Shown here: positions 38,701 through 51,576 of the stretch, piece by piece
Layout: each line of letters begins with the position of its first letter
How positions within the stretch are numbered: position 1 is the stretch's first letter
Assembly: GCA_963680875.1 (NCBI GenBank)
Contig: OY804578.1
Location: 1,550,001 to 1,614,000 of the forward strand
DNA: 64,000 bases
Source: Bathymodiolus brooksi
Lineage: Eukaryota > Mollusca > Bivalvia > Mytilida > Modiolidae
Direction: 5' to 3'
The notes under the pieces: model-generated
What the model was told of the DNA's origin: nothing
Databases searched by the model: none
Seen by the model: the letters and a program-made list of their open reading frames with translations, nothing else
Position numbers and translations under genes: made by a program

Positions 38701-39445
38701 TGAAATATAGATCGTTAGTTCTCAGTGTAGTGTTTTGTATTGATATATAGATCTTTAGTTTTCTGTGTAGTGTTTTGTACTGATATATAGATCTTTAGTT
38801 TTCTGTGTAGTGTTTTGTATTGATATATAGATCTTTAGTTTTCTATGTAGTGTTTTGTATTGATATATAGATCTTTAGTTTTCTGTGTAGTGTTTTGTAT
38901 TGATATATAGATCTTTAGTTTTATGTGTAGTGTTTTGTATTGATATATAGATCTTTAGTTTTTTGTGTAGTGTTTTGTATTGATATATAGATCTTTAGTT
39001 TTCTGTGTAGTGTTTTGTATTGATATATAGATCTTTAGTTTTCTGTGTAGTGTTTTGTATTGATATATAGATCTTTAGTTTTCTGTGTAGTGTTTTGTAT
39101 TGATTTATAGATCTTTAGTTTTCTGTGTAGTGTTTGGTATTGATATATAGATCTTTAGTTCTCAGTGTAGTGTTTGTATTGATAAATAGATCTTTAGTTT
39201 TCTGTGTAGTGTTTTGTATTGATATATAGATCTTTAGTTTTCTGTGTAGTGTTTTGTATTGATATATAGATCTTTAGTTTTCTGTGTAATGTTTTGTATT
39301 GATATAAAGATCTTTAGTTTTCTGTGTAGTGTTTTGTATTGATATATAGATCTTTAGTTTTCTGTTTAGTGTTTTGTATTGATATATAGATCTTTAGTTT
39401 TCTGTGTAGTGTTTTGTATTGATATATAGATCTTTAGTTTTCTGT
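35733..39445 (+). repeat. Nested 1,836-bp tandem pair
   Basis: 35,733-37,609 aligns with 37,569-39,445: AGATCTATAG with GCATTG, then the T9 38-mer (35,874/37,710), GTATTTATTTATATATC, GCTTAG, CGTTAG/CTCAG, TTATGTG, TTTTTTGTG and the 39-mer GTTTGTATTGATAAATAG (36,541/38,377). Differences are TCTCTAG at 36,077 against TCTTTAG, and CTGTG near 36,410 against CTATG. Within it, 36,146-36,810 also matches 36,945-37,609 at a shift of 799. Confidence 0.9.
35874..35911 (+). repeat. 38-bp variant monomer with a T9 tract
   Basis: This monomer reads AGA, then nine T, then CTATGTAATTTTTTGTATTG, two bases shorter than consensus. It has lost AGATCT and the TTTAG core. Eight copies start at about 35,874, 37,710, 43,664, 45,500, 57,011, 58,488, 60,205 and 63,361. 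Each is followed within two monomers by a GTATTTATTTATATATC variant, so one founder was copied along with its neighbours. Confidence 0.9.
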
Positions 39446-41320
39446 TTAGTGTTTTGTATTGATATATAGATCTTTAGTTTTCTGCTTAGTGTTTTGTATT
39501 GAAATATAGATCGTTAGTTCTCAGTGTAGTGTTTTGTATTGATATATAGATCTTTAGTTTTCTGTGTAGTGTTTTGTACTGATATATAGATCTTTAGTTT
39601 TCTGTGTAGTGTTTTGTATTCATATATAGATCTTTAGTTTTCTGTGTAATGTTTTGTATTGATATATAGATCTTTAGTTTTCTGTGTAGTGTTTTGTATT
39701 GATATATAGATCTTTAGTTTTCTGTTTAGTATTTTGTATTGATATATAGATCTTTAGTTTTCTGCTTAGTGTTTTGTATTGAAATATAGATCGTTAGTTC
39801 TCAGTGTAGTGTTTTGTATTGATATATAGATCTTTAGTTTTCTGTGTAGTGTTTTGTACTGATATATAGATCTTTGGTTTTCTGTGTAGTGTTTTGTATT
39901 CATATATAGATCTTTAGTTTTCTGTGTAATGTTTTGTATTGATATATAGATCTTTAGTTTTCTGTGTAGTGTTTTGTATTGATATATAGATCTTTAGTTT
40001 TCTATATAGTGTTTTGTGTTGATATATAGATCTTTAGTTTTCTGTGTAGTGTTTTGTATTGATATATAGATCTTTAGTTTTATGTGTAGTGTTTTGTATT
40101 GATATATAGATCTTTAGTTTTATGTGTAGTGTTTTGTATTGATATATAGATCTTTAGTTTTTTGTGTAGTGTTTTGTATTGATATATAGATCTTTAGTTT
40201 TCTGTGTAGTGTTTTGTATTGATATATAGATCTTTAGTTTTCTGTGTAGTGTTTTGTATTGATATATAGATCTTTAGTTTTCTGTGTAGTGTTTTGTATT
40301 GATTTATAGATCTTTAGTTTTCTGTGTAGTGTTTGGTATTGATATATAGATCTTTAGTTCTCAGTGTAGTGTTTGTATTGATAAATAGATCTTTAGTTTT
40401 CTGTGTAGTGTTTTGTATTGATATATAGATCTTTAGTTTTCTGTGTAGTGTTTTGTATTGATATATAGATCTTTAGTTTTCTGTGTAATGTTTTGTATTG
40501 ATATAAAGATCTTTAGTTTTCTGTGTAGTGTTTTGTATTGATATATAGATCTTTAGTTTTCTGTTTAGTGTTTTGTATTGATATATAGATCTTTAGTTTT
40601 CTGTGTAGTGTTTTGTATTGATATATAGATCTTTAGTTTTCTGTTTAGTGTTTTGTATTGATATATAGATCTTTAGTTTTCTGCTTAGTGTTTTGTATTG
40701 AAATATAGATCGTTAGTTCTCAGTGTAGTGTTTTGTATTGATATATAGATCTTTAGTTTTCTGTGTAGTGTTTTGTACTGATATATAGATCTTTAGTTTT
40801 CTGTGTAGTGTTTTGTATTCATATATAGATCTTTAGTTTTCTGTGTAATGTTTTGTATTGATATATAGATCTTTAGTTTTCTGTGTAGTGTTTTGTATTG
40901 ATATATAGATCTTTAGTTTTCTGTTTAGTATTTTGTATTGATATATAGATCTTTAGTTTTCTGCTTAGTGTTTTGTATTGAAATATAGATCGTTAGTTCT
41001 CAGTGTAGTGTTTTGTATTGATATATAGATCTTTAGTTTTCTGTGTAGTGTTTTGTACTGATATATAGATCTTTGGTTTTCTGTGTAGTGTTTTGTATTC
41101 ATATATAGATCTTTAGTTTTCTGTGTAATGTTTTGTATTGATATATAGATCTTTAGTTTTCTGTGTAGTGTTTTGTATTGATATATAGATCTTTAGTTTT
41201 CTATATAGTGTTTTGTGTTGATATATAGATCTTTAGTTTTCTGTGTAGTGTTTTGTATTGATATATAGATCTTTAGTTTTATGTGTAGTGTTTTGTATTG
41301 ATATATAGATCTTTAGTTTT
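38884..41320 (+). repeat. Nested 1,199-bp tandem pair
   Basis: 38,884-40,121 aligns with 40,083-41,320 (30 monomers with one 39-mer). Markers are GTTTGTATTGATAAATAG 39,176/40,375, two CGTTAG/CTCAG monomers 280 bp apart in each unit, GTAGTATT 39,731/40,930, TTTGGTTTTC 39,874/41,073 and CTATATAG/GTGTTG 40,016/41,215. No difference was noticed. Confidence 0.92.
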
Positions 41321-41703
41321 CTGTGTAGTGTTTTGTATTGATATATAGATCTTTAGTTTTCTATGTAGTGTTTTGTATTGATATATAGATCTTTAGGTTT
41401 CTGTGTAGTGTTTTGTATTGATATATAGATCTTTAGTTTTCTATGTAGTGTTTTGTATTGATATATAGATCTTTAGTTTTCTGTGTAGTGTTTTGTATTG
41501 ATTTATAGATCTTTAGTTTTCTGTGTAGTGTTTTGTATTGATATATAGATCTTTAGTTTTCTATATAGTGTTTTGTGTTGATATATAGATCTTTAGTTTT
41601 CTGTGTAGTGTTTTGTATTGATATATAGATCTTTAGTTTTATGTGTAGTGTTTTGTATTGATATATAGATCTTTAGTTTTCTGTGTAGTGTTTTGTATTG
41701 ATA
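41175..41703 (+). repeat. 360-bp partial duplication at the 7,790-bp junction
   Basis: The CTATATAG/GTGTTG, CTGTG, TTATGTG, CTGTG run at about 41,175-41,343 is repeated 360 bp later (GTGTTG at 41,215 and 41,575). It then switches into the ATAAATAG monomer that begins the shared part of the second 7,790-bp unit (41,701-41,703). This is where the two large units are joined. Confidence 0.85.
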
Positions 41704-44700
41704 AATAGATCTTTAGTTTTCTGTGTAGTGTTTTGTATTGATATATAGATCTTTAGTTTTCTGTTTAGTGTTTTGTATTGATATATAGATCTTTAATTTT
41801 CTGTGTAGTGTTTTGCATTGATATATAGATCTTTAGTTTTCTATGTAGTGTTTTGTATTTATATATATATCTTTAGTTTTCTATGTAGTGTTTTGTATTG
41901 ATATATAGATCTTTAGTTTTCTGTGTAGTGTTTTGCATTGATATATAGATCTTTAGTTTTCTGTTTAGTGTTTGTATTGAAATATAGATCGTTAGTTCTC
42001 AGTGTAGTGTTTTGTATTGATATATAGATCTTTAGTTTTCTGTGTAGTGTTTTGTATTGATATATAGATCTTTAGTTTTCTATGTAGTGTTTTGTATTGA
42101 TATATAGATCTTTAGTTTTCTGTGTAATGTTTTGTATTGATATATAGATCTTTAGTTTTCTGTGTAGTGTTTTGTATTGATATATAGATCTTTAGTTTTC
42201 TGTGTAGTGTTTTGTATTGAGATATAGATCTTTAGTTATCTGTGTAGTGTTTTGTATTGATATATAGATCTTTAGTTTTCTGTGTAGTGTTTTGTATTGA
42301 TATATAGATCTTTAGTTTTCTGTGTAATGTTTTGTATTGATATAAAGATCTTTACTTTTCTGTGTAATGTTTTGTATTGATATATAGATCTTTAGTTTTC
42401 TGTGTAGTGTTTTGTACTGATATATAGATCTTTAGTTTTCTGTGTAGTGTTTTGTATTGATATATAGATCTTTAGTTTTCTGTGTAGTGTTTTGTATTGA
42501 TATATAGATCTTTAGTTTTCTGTTTAATGTTTTGTATTGATATATAGATGTTTAGTTTTCTATGTAGTGTTTTGTATTGATAAATAGATCTTTAGTTTTC
42601 TATGTAGTATTTTGTATTGATATATAGATCTTTAGTTTTCTGTGTAGTGTTTTGTATTGTTATATAGATCTTTAGTTTTCTGTGTAGTGTTTTGTATTGA
42701 TATATAGATCTTTAGTTTTCTGGGTAGTGTTTTGTATTGATATATAGATCTTTAGTTTTCTGTGTAGTATTTTGTATTGATATATAGATCTTTAGTTTTC
42801 TGTGTAGTGTTTTGTATTGATATATAGATCTTTAGTTTTCTGTGTAGTGTTTTGTACTGATATATAGATCTTTAGTTTTCTGTGTAGTGTTTTGTATTGA
42901 TATATAGATCTTTAGTTTTCTGTGTAGTGTGTTGTATTGATATATAGGTCTTTAGTTTTCTGTGTAGTGTTTTGTATTGATATATAGATCTTTAGTTTTC
43001 TGTGTAGTGTTTTGTACTGATATATAGATCTTTAGTTTTCTATGTAGTGTTTAGTATTGATATATAGATCTTTGGTTTTCTATGTAGTGTTTTGTATTGA
43101 TATATAGATCTTTAGTTTTCTGTGTAGTGTTTTGTACTGATATATAGATCTTTAGTTTTCTATGTAGTGTTTTGTATTGATATATAGATCTTTAGTTTTC
43201 TGTTTAATGTTTTGTATTGATATATAGATCTTTAGTTTTCTATGTAGTGTTTTGTATTGATATATAGATCTTTAGTTTTCTGTGTAGTGTTTTGTATTGA
43301 TATATAGATTTTTAGTTTTCTATGTAGTTTTTTGTATTGATATATAGATCTTTAGTTTTCTATGTAATGTTTTGTATTGATATATAGATCTTTAGTTTTC
43401 TGTGTAGTGTTTTGTATTGATATATAGATCTTTAGTTTTCTGTGTAGTGTTTTGTATTGATATATAGATTTTTAGTTTTCTATGTAGTTTTTTGTATTGA
43501 TATATAGATCTTTAGTTTTCTATGTAGTGTTTTGTATTGATATATAGATCTTTAGTTTTCTGTGTAGTGTTTTGTATTGATATATAGATCTATAGTTTTC
43601 TATGTAGTGTTTTGCATTGATATATAGATCTTTAGTTTTCTGTGTAGTGTTTTGTATTGATATATAGATTTTTTTTTCTATGTAATTTTTTGTATTGATA
43701 TATAGATCTTTAGTTTTCTGTGTAGTGTTTTGTATTTATTTATATATCTTTAGTTTTCTATGTAGTGTTTTGTATTGATATATAGATCTTTAGTTTTCTG
43801 CTTAGTGTTTTGTATTGAAATATAGATCGTTAGTTCTCAGTGTAGTGTTTTGTATTGATATATAGATCTCTAGTTTTCTGTGTAGTGTTTTGTATTGATA
43901 TATAGATCTTTAGTTTTCTGTGTAATGTTTTGTATTGATATATAGATCTTTAGTTTTCTGTGTAGTGTTTTGTATTGATATATAGATCTTTAGTTTTCTA
44001 TGTAGTGTTTTGTATTGATATATAGATCTTTAGTTTTCTGTGTAGTGTTTTGTATTGATATATAGATCTTTAGTTTTATGTGTAGTGTTTTGTATTGATA
44101 TATAGATCTTTAGTTTTTTGTGTAGTGTTTTGTATTGATATATAGATCTTTAGTTTTCTGTGTAGTGTTTTGTATTGATATATAGATCTTTAGTTTTCTG
44201 TGTAGTGTTTTGTATTGATATATAGATCTTTAGTTTTCTGTGTAGTGTTTTGTATTGATTTATAGATCTTTAGTTTTCTGTGTAGTGTTTGGTATTGATA
44301 TATAGATCTTTAGTTCTCAGTGTAGTGTTTGTATTGATAAATAGATCTTTAGTTTTCTGTGTAGTGTTTTGTATTGATATATAGATCTTTAGTTTTCTGT
44401 GTAGTGTTTTGTATTGATATATAGATCTTTAGTTTTCTGTGTAATGTTTTGTATTGATATAAAGATCTTTAGTTTTCTGTGTAGTGTTTTGTATTGATAT
44501 ATAGATCTTTAGTTTTCTGTTTAGTGTTTTGTATTGATATATAGATCTTTAGTTTTCTGTGTAGTGTTTTGTATTGATATATAGATCTTTAGTTTTCTGT
44601 TTAGTGTTTTGTATTGATATATAGATCTTTAGTTTTCTGCTTAGTGTTTTGTATTGAAATATAGATCGTTAGTTCTCAGTGTAGTGTTTTGTATTGATAT

Positions 44701-47700
44701 ATAGATCTTTAGTTTTCTGTGTAGTGTTTTGTACTGATATATAGATCTTTAGTTTTCTGTGTAGTGTTTTGTATTGATATATAGATCTTTAGTTTTCTAT
44801 GTAGTGTTTTGTATTGATATATAGATCTTTAGTTTTCTGTGTAGTGTTTTGTATTGATATATAGATCTTTAGTTTTATGTGTAGTGTTTTGTATTGATAT
44901 ATAGATCTTTAGTTTTTTGTGTAGTGTTTTGTATTGATATATAGATCTTTAGTTTTCTGTGTAGTGTTTTGTATTGATATATAGATCTTTAGTTTTCTGT
45001 GTAGTGTTTTGTATTGATATATAGATCTTTAGTTTTCTGTGTAGTGTTTTGTATTGATTTATAGATCTTTAGTTTTCTGTGTAGTGTTTGGTATTGATAT
45101 ATAGATCTTTAGTTCTCAGTGTAGTGTTTGTATTGATAAATAGATCTTTAGTTTTCTGTGTAGTGTTTTGTATTGATATATAGATCTTTAGTTTTCTGTG
45201 TAGTGTTTTGTATTGATATATAGATCTTTAGTTTTCTGTGTAATGTTTTGTATTGATATAAAGATCTTTAGTTTTCTGTGTAGTGTTTTGTATTGATATA
45301 TAGATCTTTAGTTTTCTGTTTAGTGTTTTGTATTGATATATAGATCTTTAGTTTTCTGTGTAGTGTTTTGTATTGATATATAGATCTTTAGTTTTCTGTG
45401 TAGTGTTTTGTATTGATATATAGATCTATAGTTTTCTATGTAGTGTTTTGCATTGATATATAGATCTTTAGTTTTCTGTGTAGTGTTTTGTATTGATATA
45501 TAGATTTTTTTTTCTATGTAATTTTTTGTATTGATATATAGATCTTTAGTTTTCTGTGTAGTGTTTTGTATTTATTTATATATCTTTAGTTTTCTATGTA
45601 GTGTTTTGTATTGATATATAGATCTTTAGTTTTCTGCTTAGTGTTTTGTATTGAAATATAGATCGTTAGTTCTCAGTGTAGTGTTTTGTATTGATATATA
45701 GATCTTTAGTTTTCTGTGTAGTGTTTTGTATTGATATATAGATCTTTAGTTTTCTGTGTAATGTTTTGTATTGATATATAGATCTTTAGTTTTCTGTGTA
45801 GTGTTTTGTATTGATATATAGATCTTTAGTTTTCTATGTAGTGTTTTGTATTGATATATAGATCTTTAGTTTTCTGTGTAGTGTTTTGTATTGATATATA
45901 GATCTTTAGTTTTATGTGTAGTGTTTTGTATTGATATATAGATCTTTAGTTTTTTGTGTAGTGTTTTGTATTGATATATAGATCTTTAGTTTTCTGTGTA
46001 GTGTTTTGTATTGATATATAGATCTTTAGTTTTCTATGTAGTGTTTTGTATTGATATATAGATCTTTAGTTTTCTGTGTAGTGTTTTGTATTGATTTATA
46101 GATCTTTAGTTTTCTGTGTAGTGTTTGGTATTGATATATAGATCTTTAGTTCTCAGTGTAGTGTTTGTATTGATAAATAGATCTTTAGTTTTCTGTGTAG
46201 TGTTTTGTATTGATATATAGATCTTTAGTTTTCTGTGTAGTGTTTTGTATTGATATATAGATCTTTAGTTTTCTGTGTAATGTTTTGTATTGATATAAAG
46301 ATCTTTAGTTTTCTGTGTAGTGTTTTGTATTGATATATAGATCTTTAGTTTTCTGTTTAGTGTTTTGTATTGATATATAGATCTTTAGTTTTCTGTGTAG
46401 TGTTTTGTATTGATATATAGATCTTTAGTTTTCTGTTTAGTGTTTTGTATTGATATATAGATCTTTAGTTTTCTGCTTAGTGTTTTGTATTGAAATATAG
46501 ATCGTTAGTTCTCAGTGTAGTGTTTTGTATTGATATATAGATCTTTAGTTTTCTGTGTAGTGTTTTGTACTGATATATAGATCTTTAGTTTTCTGTGTAG
46601 TGTTTTGTATTGATATATAGATCTTTAGTTTTCTATGTAGTGTTTTGTATTGATATATAGATCTTTAGTTTTCTGTGTAGTGTTTTGTATTGATATATAG
46701 ATCTTTAGTTTTATGTGTAGTGTTTTGTATTGATATATAGATCTTTAGTTTTTTGTGTAGTGTTTTGTATTGATATATAGATCTTTAGTTTTCTGTGTAG
46801 TGTTTTGTATTGATATATAGATCTTTAGTTTTCTGTGTAGTGTTTTGTATTGATATATAGATCTTTAGTTTTCTGTGTAGTGTTTTGTATTGATTTATAG
46901 ATCTTTAGTTTTCTGTGTAGTGTTTGGTATTGATATATAGATCTTTAGTTCTCAGTGTAGTGTTTGTATTGATAAATAGATCTTTAGTTTTCTGTGTAGT
47001 GTTTTGTATTGATATATAGATCTTTAGTTTTCTGTGTAGTGTTTTGTATTGATATATAGATCTTTAGTTTTCTGTGTAATGTTTTGTATTGATATAAAGA
47101 TCTTTAGTTTTCTGTGTAGTGTTTTGTATTGATATATAGATCTTTAGTTTTCTGTTTAGTGTTTTGTATTGATATATAGATCTTTAGTTTTCTGTGTAGT
47201 GTTTTGTATTGATATATAGATCTTTAGTTTTCTGTTTAGTGTTTTGTATTGATATATAGATCTTTAGTTTTCTGCTTAGTGTTTTGTATTGAAATATAGA
47301 TCGTTAGTTCTCAGTGTAGTGTTTTGTATTGATATATAGATCTTTAGTTTTCTGTGTAGTGTTTTGTACTGATATATAGATCTTTAGTTTTCTGTGTAGT
47401 GTTTTGTATTCATATATAGATCTTTAGTTTTCTGTGTAATGTTTTGTATTGATATATAGATCTTTAGTTTTCTGTGTAGTGTTTTGTATTGATATATAGA
47501 TCTTTAGTTTTCTGTTTAGTATTTTGTATTGATATATAGATCTTTAGTTTTCTGCTTAGTGTTTTGTATTGAAATATAGATCGTTAGTTCTCAGTGTAGT
47601 GTTTTGTATTGATATATAGATCTTTAGTTTTCTGTGTAGTGTTTTGTACTGATATATAGATCTTTGGTTTTCTGTGTAGTGTTTTGTATTCATATATAGA

Positions 47701-49323
47701 TCTTTAGTTTTCTGTGTAATGTTTTGTATTGATATATAGATCTTTAGTTTTCTGTGTAGTGTTTTGTATTGATATATAGATCTTTAGTTTTCTATATAGT
47801 GTTTTGTGTTGATATATAGATCTTTAGTTTTCTGTGTAGTGTTTTGTATTGATATATAGATCTTTAGTTTTATGTGTAGTGTTTTGTATTGATATATAGA
47901 TCTTTAGTTTTATGTGTAGTGTTTTGTATTGATATATAGATCTTTAGTTTTTTGTGTAGTGTTTTGTATTGATATATAGATCTTTAGTTTTCTGTGTAGT
48001 GTTTTGTATTGATATATAGATCTTTAGTTTTCTGTGTAGTGTTTTGTATTGATATATAGATCTTTAGTTTTCTGTGTAGTGTTTTGTATTGATTTATAGA
48101 TCTTTAGTTTTCTGTGTAGTGTTTGGTATTGATATATAGATCTTTAGTTCTCAGTGTAGTGTTTGTATTGATAAATAGATCTTTAGTTTTCTGTGTAGTG
48201 TTTTGTATTGATATATAGATCTTTAGTTTTCTGTGTAGTGTTTTGTATTGATATATAGATCTTTAGTTTTCTGTGTAATGTTTTGTATTGATATAAAGAT
48301 CTTTAGTTTTCTGTGTAGTGTTTTGTATTGATATATAGATCTTTAGTTTTCTGTTTAGTGTTTTGTATTGATATATAGATCTTTAGTTTTCTGTGTAGTG
48401 TTTTGTATTGATATATAGATCTTTAGTTTTCTGTTTAGTGTTTTGTATTGATATATAGATCTTTAGTTTTCTGCTTAGTGTTTTGTATTGAAATATAGAT
48501 CGTTAGTTCTCAGTGTAGTGTTTTGTATTGATATATAGATCTTTAGTTTTCTGTGTAGTGTTTTGTACTGATATATAGATCTTTAGTTTTCTGTGTAGTG
48601 TTTTGTATTCATATATAGATCTTTAGTTTTCTGTGTAATGTTTTGTATTGATATATAGATCTTTAGTTTTCTGTGTAGTGTTTTGTATTGATATATAGAT
48701 CTTTAGTTTTCTGTTTAGTATTTTGTATTGATATATAGATCTTTAGTTTTCTGCTTAGTGTTTTGTATTGAAATATAGATCGTTAGTTCTCAGTGTAGTG
48801 TTTTGTATTGATATATAGATCTTTAGTTTTCTGTGTAGTGTTTTGTACTGATATATAGATCTTTGGTTTTCTGTGTAGTGTTTTGTATTCATATATAGAT
48901 CTTTAGTTTTCTGTGTAATGTTTTGTATTGATATATAGATCTTTAGTTTTCTGTGTAGTGTTTTGTATTGATATATAGATCTTTAGTTTTCTATATAGTG
49001 TTTTGTGTTGATATATAGATCTTTAGTTTTCTGTGTAGTGTTTTGTATTGATATATAGATCTTTAGTTTTATGTGTAGTGTTTTGTATTGATATATAGAT
49101 CTTTAGTTTTCTGTGTAGTGTTTTGTATTGATATATAGATCTTTAGTTTTCTATGTAGTGTTTTGTATTGATATATAGATCTTTAGGTTTCTGTGTAGTG
49201 TTTTGTATTGATATATAGATCTTTAGTTTTCTATGTAGTGTTTTGTATTGATATATAGATCTTTAGTTTTCTGTGTAGTGTTTTGTATTGATTTATAGAT
49301 CTTTAGTTTTCTGTGTAGTGTTT
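41642..49323 (+). repeat. Second unit of the 7,790-bp duplication
   Basis: Nearly identical copy of 33,852-41,533, including its nested duplications (1,836-bp pair at about 43,523-47,235 and 1,199-bp pair at about 46,674-49,110). The near absence of differences over 7.7 kb, in an array where older copies differ every few hundred bases, points to a recent event. An assembly duplication would look the same from sequence alone. Confidence 0.93.
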
Positions 49324-51576
49324 GGTATTGATATATAGATCTTTAGTTCTCAGTGTAGTGTTTATATTGATAAATAGATCTTTAGTTTTCTGTGTAGTGC
49401 TTTGTATTGATATATAGATCTTTAGTTTTCTGTGTAGTGTTTTGTATTGATATATAGATCTTTAGTTTTCTGTGTAATGTTTTGTATAGATATAAAGATC
49501 TTTAGTTTTCTATGTAGTGTTTTGTATTGATATATAGATCTTTAGTTTTCTGTTTAGTGTTTTGTATTGATATATAGATCTTTAGTTTTCTCTGTAGTGT
49601 TTTGTATTGATATATAGATCTTTAGTTTTCTGTGTAGTGTTTTGTATTGATATATAGATCTTTAGTTTTCTGTGTAGTGTTTTGTATTGATATATAGATC
49701 TTTAGTTTTCAGTGTAATGTTTTGTATTGATATATAGATCTTTAGTTTTCTGTGTAGTGTTTTGTATTGATATATAGATCTTTAGTTTTCTGTGTAGTGT
49801 TTTGTTTTGATATATAGATCTTTAGTTTTATGTGTAGTGTTTTGTATTGATATATAGATCTTTAGTTTTCTGTGTAGTGTTTTGTTTTGATATATAGATC
49901 TTTAGTTTTATGTGTAGTGTTTTGTATTGATATAGAGATCTTTAGTTTTCTGTGTAGTGTTTTGTATTGATATATAGATCTTTAGTTTTCTGTTTAATGT
50001 TTTGTATTGATATATAGATCTTTAGTTTTCTATGTAGTGTTTTGTATTGATAAATAGATCTTTAGTTTTCTATGTAGTGTTTTGTATTGATATATAGATC
50101 TTTAGTTTTCTATGTAGTGTTTTGTATTGATATATAGATCTTTAGTTTTCTGTGTAGTGTTTTGTATTGATATATAGATCTTTAGTTTTCTGTGTAGTGT
50201 TTTGTATTGATATATAGATCTTTAGTTTTCTGTTTAGTGTTTGTATTGAAATATAGATCGTTAGTTCTCAGTGTAGTGTTTTGTATTGATATATAGATCT
50301 TTAGTTTTCTGTGTAGTGTTTTGTATTGATATATAGATCTTTAGTTTTCTATGTAGTGTTTTGTATTGATATATAGATCTTTAGTTTTCTGTGTAGTGTT
50401 TTGTATTGATATATAGATCTTTAGTTTTCTGGGTAGTGTTTTGTATTGAGATATAGATCTTTAGTTATCTGTGTAGTGTTTTGTATTGATATATAGATCT
50501 TTAGTTTTCTGTGTAGTGTTTTGTATTGATATATAGATCTTTAGTTTTCTGTGTAGTGTTTTGTATTGATATATAGATCTTTAGTTTTCTATGTAGTGTT
50601 TTGTATTGATATATAGATCGGTAGTTTTCTGTGTAGTGTTTTGTATTGATATATAGATCTTTAGTTTTCTGTGTAGTGCTTTGTATTGATATATAGATCT
50701 TTAGTTTTCTGTGTAGTGTTTGGTATTGATATATAGATCTTTAGTTCTCAGTGTAGTGTTTTGTATTGATAAATAGATCTTTAGTTTTCTGTGTAGTGTT
50801 TTGTATTGATATATAGATCTTTAGTTTTCTGTGTAGTGTTTTGTATTGATATATAGATCTTTAGTTTTCTGTGTAATGTTTTGTATTGATATAAAGATCT
50901 TTAGTTTTCTGTGTAATGTTTTGTATTGATATATAGATCTTTAGTTTTCTGTTTAGTGTTTTGTATTGATATATAGATCTTTAGTTTTCTGTGTAGTGTT
51001 TTGTACTGATATATAGATCTTTAGTTTTCTGTGTAGTGTTTTGTATTGATATATAGATCTTTAGTTTTCTGTTTAATGTTTTGTATTGATATATAGATCT
51101 TTAGTTTTCTATGTAGTGTTTTGTATTGATAAATAGATCTTTAGTTTTCTATGTAGTATTTTGTATTGATATATAGATCTTTAGTTTTCTGTGTAGTGTT
51201 TTGTATTGTTATATAGATCTTTAGTTTTCTGTGTAGTGTTTTGTATTGATATATAGATCTTTAGTTTTCTGTGTAGTGTTTTGTATTGATATATAGATCT
51301 TTAGTTTTCTGTGTAGTATTTTGTATTCATATATAGATCTTTAGTTTTCTGTGTAGTGTTTTGTATTCATATATAGATCTTTAGTTTTCTGTGTAATGTT
51401 TTGTATTGATATATAGATCTTTAGTTTTCTGTGTAGTGTTTTGTATTGATATATAGATCTTTAGTTTTCTATATAGTGTTTTGTGTTGATATATAGATCT
51501 TTAGTTTTCTGTGTAGTGTTTTGTATTGATATATAGATCTTTAGTTTTATGTGTAGTGTTTTGTATTGATATATAG
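49324..51576 (+). repeat. Z-X-Z stretch related to 4,860-7,040
   Basis: Follows the 7,790-bp pair and returns to Z/X monomers: GTTTATATTGATAAATAG (49,364), GTATAGATATAAAG near 49,487 (unique), CTCTGTAG, CAGTGTAATG, GTTTAATG (49,992), GTTTGTATTGAAAT (50,243), CTGGG (50,431), a unique GATCGGTAG near 50,618, GTATTCAT twice and CTATATAG/GTGTTG (51,483). Shifts relative to 4,860-7,340 move from 44,460 to 44,540, the 80-bp change being the local duplication at 49,781-49,940. Confidence 0.8.
49781..49940 (+). repeat. 80-bp (2-monomer) tandem duplication
   Basis: The pair GTTTTGTTTTG monomer plus TTATGTG monomer occurs twice in succession (49,781-49,860 and 49,861-49,940). Every other copy of this context in the window has the pair once. 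Confidence 0.9.

Larger units (their letters stand above)
33852..41641 (+). repeat. First unit of a 7,790-bp duplication
   Basis: 33,852-41,533 aligns with 41,642-49,323 at a constant shift of 7,790. I checked more than a dozen markers: ATAAATAG 33,911/41,701; TTTAATTTTC near 34,000/41,790; TTTACTTTTC 34,561/42,351; AGATG near 34,759/42,549; GTGTGTTG with TATAGGTC near 35,140/42,930; T9 38-mer 35,874/43,664; TCTCTAG 36,077/43,867; TTTGG 39,874/47,664 and 41,073/48,863. The one difference found is T/C at 34,890/42,680. The last ~108 bp (41,534-41,641) has no counterpart at the end of the second unit. Confidence 0.93.
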
